Of a stretch of 64,000 nucleotides of DNA, positions 59,530-64,000 are shown one piece after another. This stretch comes from JANXQE01 sp035294005 (GTDB lineage: Bacteria; Verrucomicrobiota; Verrucomicrobiia; Limisphaerales; UBA8199). The position numbers and the translations under genes are program-made. The notes beneath the pieces were generated by a model. The model saw only the letters and a program-made list of their open reading frames with translations, did not search any database and was not told the DNA's origin. Where the stretch lies: positions 1 through 64,000 of the forward strand of contig DATGLT010000445.1 of assembly GCA_035294005.1 (NCBI GenBank). Direction: 5' to 3'. Each line of letters begins with the position of its first letter. Position 1 is the first letter of the stretch.

Positions 59530-60438
59530 TCAACCAGGGATCCGACCCATATTGTTAAGGTCCTGTCCGTCCGGTGCGAAAATCAGGTTGCCGTAGGCAT
59601 ACTGTTCTTTTGCTTCATGTGGCCGAAACCCGGATGAAGTTGAGTCCCACGCTTTGTATTTAGCTGCTTCAAGCCAACGAACCAAATCCCGGCTACCCCT
59701 CTCTTGGCCGAAGTCTCCGACTTCAACGGACAGCAGCGGACGGTCGTTCTTAATTAGTTCTTCTGCGCCGATTAGAATCTCTTTTTCGGCGGATTCGGCG
59801 TCGATCTTTACCAGAGAAATTGGGCGATTCAGAGAACGGCGTAGCTGATCCAAGGTGGTTGTTTCCACCTGGAACGGCGTGCCCTTAATTGCGGCATCCA
59901 GACGGGCTTGGGTGAAGCTGTTGAAAGCCATCCACTGCACTCCGTAGTCCTGAAAGGTCATGGTGCGCTGGGAAGACCAAACCGCGAGAGGATGGACGAT
60001 CACTTGTGAAAACCGCCCCACGTTACGCATCGCAAGGGCTCGGGTGGAGGGGGTCGGCTCGAAAGAATGAACTTGACCGCCGTTGCCAACCAGTTGCGCG
60101 AGCAAAACAGTAAAATACCCGAGATGCATCCCGATATCCACCACCACCTGATCCGGCTGAACCAAACGCAAAAACGCCCGGGTCAAATCTTCCTCAAAAA
60201 CACCGTAAGAGGCAATTTCGGTGCTCACGCCTTCGCCAACAACAATCGCGAAATCAGACGAATGAAATGCCTCGACATTGCGCACTGCGCCCGTGGCTGA
60301 GCGCGGGATTCCGAATCTGCGCAGCTGGTTGGCAAAGAACCGTCGAGGTTCGATGAAGGGCTTGCGCCACGAGGCAGCATGCTTGTAGCGCATTTGCAGA
60401 TGAAACCGGTTGCAAAGGTCCGCCTTTTTCACGCTCAT
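59530..60438 (-). CDS. FkbM-family methyltransferase
   Basis: 302 residues from ATG 60438 (MSVKKADLC). FkbM features: VVDIGMHLGYFTVLLAQL (motif I), VHSFEPTPSTRALAMRNV, LDQLRRSLNRPISLVKIDAESAEKEILIGAEEL, in parts LVKIDAESAEKEIL, and LLSVEVGD near the end. Typical role is O-methylation of a sugar hydroxyl in a glycan or glycolipid. Overlaps the second FkbM gene by four bases. Confidence 0.88.
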   Translation of the reverse strand: MSVKKADLCNRFHLQMRYKHAASWRKPFIEPRRFFANQLRRFGIPRSATGAVRNVEAFHSSDFAIVVGEGVSTEIASYGVFEEDLTRAFLRLVQPDQVVVDIGMHLGYFTVLLAQLVGNGGQVHSFEPTPSTRALAMRNVGRFSQVIVHPLAVWSSQRTMTFQDYGVQWMAFNSFTQARLDAAIKGTPFQVETTTLDQLRRSLNRPISLVKIDAESAEKEILIGAEELIKNDRPLLSVEVGDFGQERGSRDLVRWLEAAKYKAWDSTSSGFRPHEAKEQYAYGNLIFAPDGQDLNNMGRIPG

Positions 60439-61262
60439 GGAATCCTTTTGAACCAGAGATCGACCTGCCACAGTTCGTCTGCAGGCCACGAACGGCATGC
60501 GTCGCTAATATCTGTTAGCCGAAATTTCAATTGGGTCAGCGCGAAAAGAACCTCAGGGAGCAAAGGTTGGCCCTGATATATCGGGCTGAGTGAGGTTTCA
60601 ACCACAATCCGTTGAACATTGCAAAATGCAGAGTTTCCACCCGCAATAACTTTTGTTTCGAAACCTTGCACATCAATCTTAACCAGGTCGGGCAAAGGCA
60701 ACCTCTCCCTTTTAACGAGTTCATCCAACGGGAAAACACTCACTTGCTCTTGTCCTGTTTCGGTGGTCACGGGATCAAGTGCCGCAGTGTGCAACGGGGC
60801 AAGCAGCGAGCTCGCGGCTCGATCGCGGGTCAGGCGAAGCGTTTCTTTCTGTTCGGCTTCCCCTACAGCATAAGGAAGGAAAGTCCATTCGGAGCCACGC
60901 GGTTGCCGTTTGCGGGCTTTTTCCAAGTACTGGTTCTGTGGCTCAAACAGGCAACAGGTCATCGGTTGATAAATGGTGTGGCACATTTCAGACCAGCAGC
61001 CGGCGTGCGCACCGATGTCATAGATGACCTTTGGACGAAACCCCTCATCCCGCCAGTGCAACAAACGCCGATAATGGTCGCCATCCCAGCTATGGCGCCA
61101 AGCCTCCACCAAGCGTGGTTCCTGCGCGAGAGCAGAAGCTTTAGAACACAACTGGAACGCTTGAGCACGCAAAAAACGCACGAAACGTTCTGTGATTCTG
61201 CGGTTTGCAAGATCGTTGTTTCGCTGCCAGAAGCCGGTTTGCTTACCTGCTGGGTTCGACAC
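60435..61262 (-). CDS. FkbM-family methyltransferase
   Basis: 275 residues starting at a GTG (61262). VIYDIGAHAGCWSEMCH is motif I, CCLFEPQNQYLEKA and VFPLDELVKRERLPLPDLVKIDVQGFETKVI, in parts LVKIDVQGFETKVI, are FkbM marks, and VVETSLSPIYQGQPLLPEV is near the end. Together with the following gene it is a tandem of two divergent FkbM enzymes, so they probably methylate different positions. Upstream frame beyond 61262 is not used. Confidence 0.87.
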   Translation of the reverse strand: MSNPAGKQTGFWQRNNDLANRRITERFVRFLRAQAFQLCSKASALAQEPRLVEAWRHSWDGDHYRRLLHWRDEGFRPKVIYDIGAHAGCWSEMCHTIYQPMTCCLFEPQNQYLEKARKRQPRGSEWTFLPYAVGEAEQKETLRLTRDRAASSLLAPLHTAALDPVTTETGQEQVSVFPLDELVKRERLPLPDLVKIDVQGFETKVIAGGNSAFCNVQRIVVETSLSPIYQGQPLLPEVLFALTQLKFRLTDISDACRSWPADELWQVDLWFKRIP

Positions 61263-61335
61263 TGCACCGCGGAATCAACAGGATCATGCGAATGAAGGCA
61301 AGATCATATCGGGGCCTCGCCGGCGCCTTTACGCC

Positions 61336-62064
61336 TCACGGGTTGCGAGTTCCACGGACCAAATAAGCTGAGCAAACGACCTTTGGGCCGAGCCAACGAT
61401 CGAATTTGGGCAGCACGCGAGGTAAAATGAGATGAATCGGGAGTTTGGCGAGTGTCCGAAGGCATTTGGATGTTATTCGTTGAAAAAAGGGCAGCATTTT
61501 TTCATGGGCTCCCCAAGCTGTGTAAAACACCTGCAGGTAAACGACGGCCGTGCGGCCAGGACCCCCCACCGGCGTAATTTCATCGATTGAAAAGCCGTGG
61601 AGCGGAAGCCAGTGCCGGTACCAATAATGAGTGAACCCACCATAGAAATGGTATGGTTCCATATGCAAACTCGAACTCAAGGGCGCCGTTAAGAAGAGCT
61701 TGCCCCCGGGCTTCAAAAGCCGAAAGAACTCCCGGAGCACGGCCATCGGGTCTGCCACATGCTCGATTACCTCGGTACAGAGTATCGCATCGAGCGAATG
61801 TGGAGGCAGGGGAATCGACGTGATCTCACATACGTAGGTAAGCGGCTCGGCGTAACGCACTAGCTCCCCCTGGTATTGGCAAAAGTCCTGAGTTTCGTAC
61901 CGGCAATGGGCAAAGTACGGCCGATATTTGCTGGCGCCGGCGCCCGCATCCAGCACCCAACTTCCCTTAGGCAACAGCGCGGCCTGAGCCTTCACCCAAG
62001 CATCGCGCATAAAGGGCTCATAAGCCCACAGGTAATCGCGCCTTGTTGTCGCAAGTCGATCCAT
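61336..62064 (-). CDS. Class I SAM-dependent methyltransferase (glycan locus)
   Basis: 242 residues. WVLDAGAGASKYRPYF (about 36-51) is motif I, LDAILCTEVIEHVADPMAVL motif II region and LKPGGKLFLTAPL motif III. A C-terminal RITSKCLRTLAKLPIHLILPR part is positively charged and could touch the membrane. First gene of the minus run with the two FkbM genes. Divergent from the flippase gene with 191 bases between. Confidence 0.83.
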   Translation of the reverse strand: MDRLATTRRDYLWAYEPFMRDAWVKAQAALLPKGSWVLDAGAGASKYRPYFAHCRYETQDFCQYQGELVRYAEPLTYVCEITSIPLPPHSLDAILCTEVIEHVADPMAVLREFFRLLKPGGKLFLTAPLSSSLHMEPYHFYGGFTHYWYRHWLPLHGFSIDEITPVGGPGRTAVVYLQVFYTAWGAHEKMLPFFQRITSKCLRTLAKLPIHLILPRVLPKFDRWLGPKVVCSAYLVRGTRNP

Positions 62065-62255
62065 GCCAGAAAAGAGAGATTCTTTGACAGTGGGTTTTCA
62101 AACAAGCAGAATGTGACTCCAAGCTATGCTTCCATTCCCGTTGGCGGATTTCGAGCAGGCATTGCACGACGAGGTGTGGCCTGACGGCCGTACGGTTAGC
62201 ACGTGGAACCACAACGCTCGACCGTAAGTTACTAAACAAAGTTCCAGTCCAGTGA

Positions 62256-63707
62256 ATGAAAGGTCGGAGTTTATGTTCAACCGCGGTTCGCGTACTCGAG
62301 GCACTGCTGAAACGACTTTTCGCTTCGGCGATTGCGTGGTTATGGCTATATAACGCTTTCAGGTTAGCTTCCGGGCTCATTTTATTGCCGCTGGTTTTTA
62401 GAACATTCAGCAAAGCAGATTTAGGGATGTATTATGTTCTTATGACCCTTTCGGCCTTAATTCCGCTAGTGGATTTCGGGTTTGGTCCGACAATCGGACG
62501 TTTCGTCGGGTATGCGATGGGAGGTGCCACATCCTTGCAAACGCACGGACTTGCCAAATCGGAGAGTTCCGGGGCTCCTAACTACACCCTGCTGTGGCAA
62601 CTGCTTTTCACGTCGCGCTCGCTTTACCGTATCCTTTTACTGGGCCTGCTGTTGATCCTTGGGGTATGGGGAACGTACCTTGTAGAATTGCGGATTCAAG
62701 AAACTTCTTCTGTCGCAATCACACGGTTTGCGTGGCTGGCTACGCTCGTAGCCGCTCTGTTTGACATTTACTCGAATTGGTGGGTCGTTTTTCTACGCGG
62801 CACGAACGATGTTCTGACGGCTGCGCGCATTGACGTACTGGCCATGACGGTGCGTCTCGTGATTTCCGCCGTCTTGCTGGTGTGCGGCGCAGGATTGCTA
62901 AGCGTGCCGATCGGAGGACTCCTTGGCAGTTTTATCCAACGTTCCCTGGCACGTCGGCGCTGTCTTAAATTGCTGTCGGGACATCCGCAGCCGCATAAGA
63001 CGGAGCGCAAAAGAATCTTGAGCATACTATGGCCAAATGCCTGGCGGGCCGGAATGATTTTCGTAGGAGGTTACCTGACTGTGAATGCCAATACCGCCAT
63101 TTGCCTCCACTCACTCGGTTTGAGCGCAAATGCGCAATACGGGCTTTCGGTCCAACTGCTGAATGTGATCGCGGGTATTGCGGGCGCCTGGACAGCCGTC
63201 AAATGGCCAATCATTGCCCAGTACCAGGCGCGCCACGATTTCGCTGCGATGCAGTCGGTCCTGCGGCCGCGCATTTGGCTGCAAACCTTGAGCTTTATCG
63301 GCATGTCCCTCATGTTGCTGCTTTTGGGGCCTCTGCTGCTGGCGCATTTCGGAAATGGTAAGCAAGTTCTGCCATTGGGTTGGTTTGGGCTGCTGGCGAT
63401 AGGTTCGTTCCTCGATATGCAACTCGGATTTTGGAGCACCCTAATTTTTGTTGGGAACCGATTGCCGTTCCTATGGCCGGTAATCGCGGCAAACGTTCTC
63501 AGTCTGGGCCTGTCTCTTGCTCTTATGCATTTCACTTCAATTGGCGTGGGAGCTTTGGTTTTGGGGCCCTTGCTTTCTGGAAGCTGTTTCAACTACTGGT
63601 ATTGGCCCCAATATGCCTGCGCTGCTATCGGTACGAGCCTCTTTCGCTTCTTGTTCAGAGGGCAAGTCATTGCCAAAGCACCAGCTCAACATGGTGCCTT
63701 GGTTTAG
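62256..63707 (+). CDS. Wzx-type polysaccharide flippase
   Basis: 483 residues with about twelve hydrophobic segments. ALLKRLFASAIAWLWLYNAFRLASGLILLPLVFR starts the first two spans; FSKADLGMYYVLMTLSALIPLVDFGF and YAMGGATSLQ follow, the pattern of the MATE/Wzx (MurJ-like) superfamily. It would flip lipid-linked glycan units to the periplasm. The ATG at 62256 may be too early; other in-frame starts are possible. Right of it is a cut glycosyltransferase gene. Confidence 0.8.
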   Translation: MKGRSLCSTAVRVLEALLKRLFASAIAWLWLYNAFRLASGLILLPLVFRTFSKADLGMYYVLMTLSALIPLVDFGFGPTIGRFVGYAMGGATSLQTHGLAKSESSGAPNYTLLWQLLFTSRSLYRILLLGLLLILGVWGTYLVELRIQETSSVAITRFAWLATLVAALFDIYSNWWVVFLRGTNDVLTAARIDVLAMTVRLVISAVLLVCGAGLLSVPIGGLLGSFIQRSLARRRCLKLLSGHPQPHKTERKRILSILWPNAWRAGMIFVGGYLTVNANTAICLHSLGLSANAQYGLSVQLLNVIAGIAGAWTAVKWPIIAQYQARHDFAAMQSVLRPRIWLQTLSFIGMSLMLLLLGPLLLAHFGNGKQVLPLGWFGLLAIGSFLDMQLGFWSTLIFVGNRLPFLWPVIAANVLSLGLSLALMHFTSIGVGALVLGPLLSGSCFNYWYWPQYACAAIGTSLFRFLFRGQVIAKAPAQHGALV

Positions 63708-63848
63708 TTCGCAAAACTAAGGCAGGGACTCTGCAGTAAGTGGCCTTGGAGCCTGTATTTCTGATCGGAAGTTCGAACGCCGTTGGTGGGTTGGGGTTTC
63801 CGTTGCGTTGAAACGAAGAAATTATGGTAAGGACCGAAGAACAACCCT

Positions 63849-64000
63849 TCAGCTGGTCAATAAAGCTTCGACCAGCTTGCTGCAGGTGAGTTTCCAGTTG
63901 AATCGTGCCATTAATGCTTCTTGCCAATTGTGAAGCTGGGCCGGAGGAGTGCGCAGAGCGGTTTCCAGCGCCGCGGCGAACGACTCATACGAATCATTTT
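63849..64000 (-). CDS. Probable glycosyltransferase, C-terminal fragment (cut by window edge)
   Basis: Open on the minus strand from the right edge, stopping at TGA (63851-63849). The 49 visible residues include SYESFAAALETALRTPP and WQEALMARFNWKLTCSKLV, ending EALLTS. The A(L)xx(A/L)xxxP...A..RF.W...s..L...L pattern is that of the last helices of GT4 glycosyltransferases. Only the end is present, so family assignment is tentative, but the surrounding genes agree. Confidence 0.6.
   Translation of the reverse strand, partial: NDSYESFAAALETALRTPPAQLHNWQEALMARFNWKLTCSKLVEALLTS

Overview
The window looks like a chromosomal piece of a Gram-negative PVC-group bacterium, most likely Verrucomicrobiota (Pedosphaera/Limisphaerales-like). 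The pointers are a UBact-type (Pup-like) modifier with a bacterial proteasome, a protein built of the Gloeobacter/Verrucomicrobium tandem repeat, a DUF1080 domain joined to a glycosidase-like barrel, a lamin-tail/CotH secreted protein, many lipoproteins with clear lipoboxes, and a long hairpin repeat of the kind I associate with verrucomicrobial genomes. The assignment is inference; there is no rRNA in the window. I saw no tRNA, rRNA, CRISPR array, insertion sequence or prophage gene.

1-3.5 kb (minus strand) is a proteasome/protein-tagging cluster: Mpa/ARC ring ATPase, a Dop-type carboxylate-amine ligase-fold enzyme, a 55-residue UBact modifier ending in Gly-Gln, and the first 35 codons of a 20S proteasome beta subunit that runs off the left edge. 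The last three genes overlap by 4-8 bases. The modifier would be deamidated by Dop, joined to targets by a ligase not seen here, and targets unfolded by Mpa into the proteasome.

3.8-15 kb is housekeeping: purS-purQ, an LpoB/COG3014/YcfL-like lipoprotein operon, hisF, hisI with a small membrane protein, trpE, hrpB and argB. 15-31 kb holds a two-domain secreted glycan-acting protein, the CPBP protease-thiL-tsaE-tsaB operon, a YyaL/DUF255 protein, an Rrf2 regulator, a minus-strand run (PQQ-type propeller protein, Nudix, tadA, methyltransferase, ligA, esterase), leuB behind a terminator-like hairpin with a 12-codon leader ORF, and a MarR-type regulator.

31-47 kb contains clpP-clpX, the queE-aminotransferase-rsmA-Nudix operon, an MBOAT/SGNH acyl-transfer pair, glutamate dehydrogenase with a structured leader, a CotH protein, the long hairpin repeat, purC, guaA and two small lipoproteins, one only 43 residues long.

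47.5-64 kb is a surface-glycan locus: methyltransferases, GT2 and GT4-type glycosyltransferases, a CDP-paratose 2-epimerase-like enzyme, an O-antigen ligase/polymerase-like membrane protein, a CgeB-like glycosyltransferase, two tandem FkbM methyltransferases, a Wzx-type flippase and the end of another probable glycosyltransferase cut by the right edge. Two exported repeat proteins (PQQ-like and GloVer) are embedded in it. Genes are tightly packed, with many 4-base overlaps inside operons and only a few bases between convergent genes.
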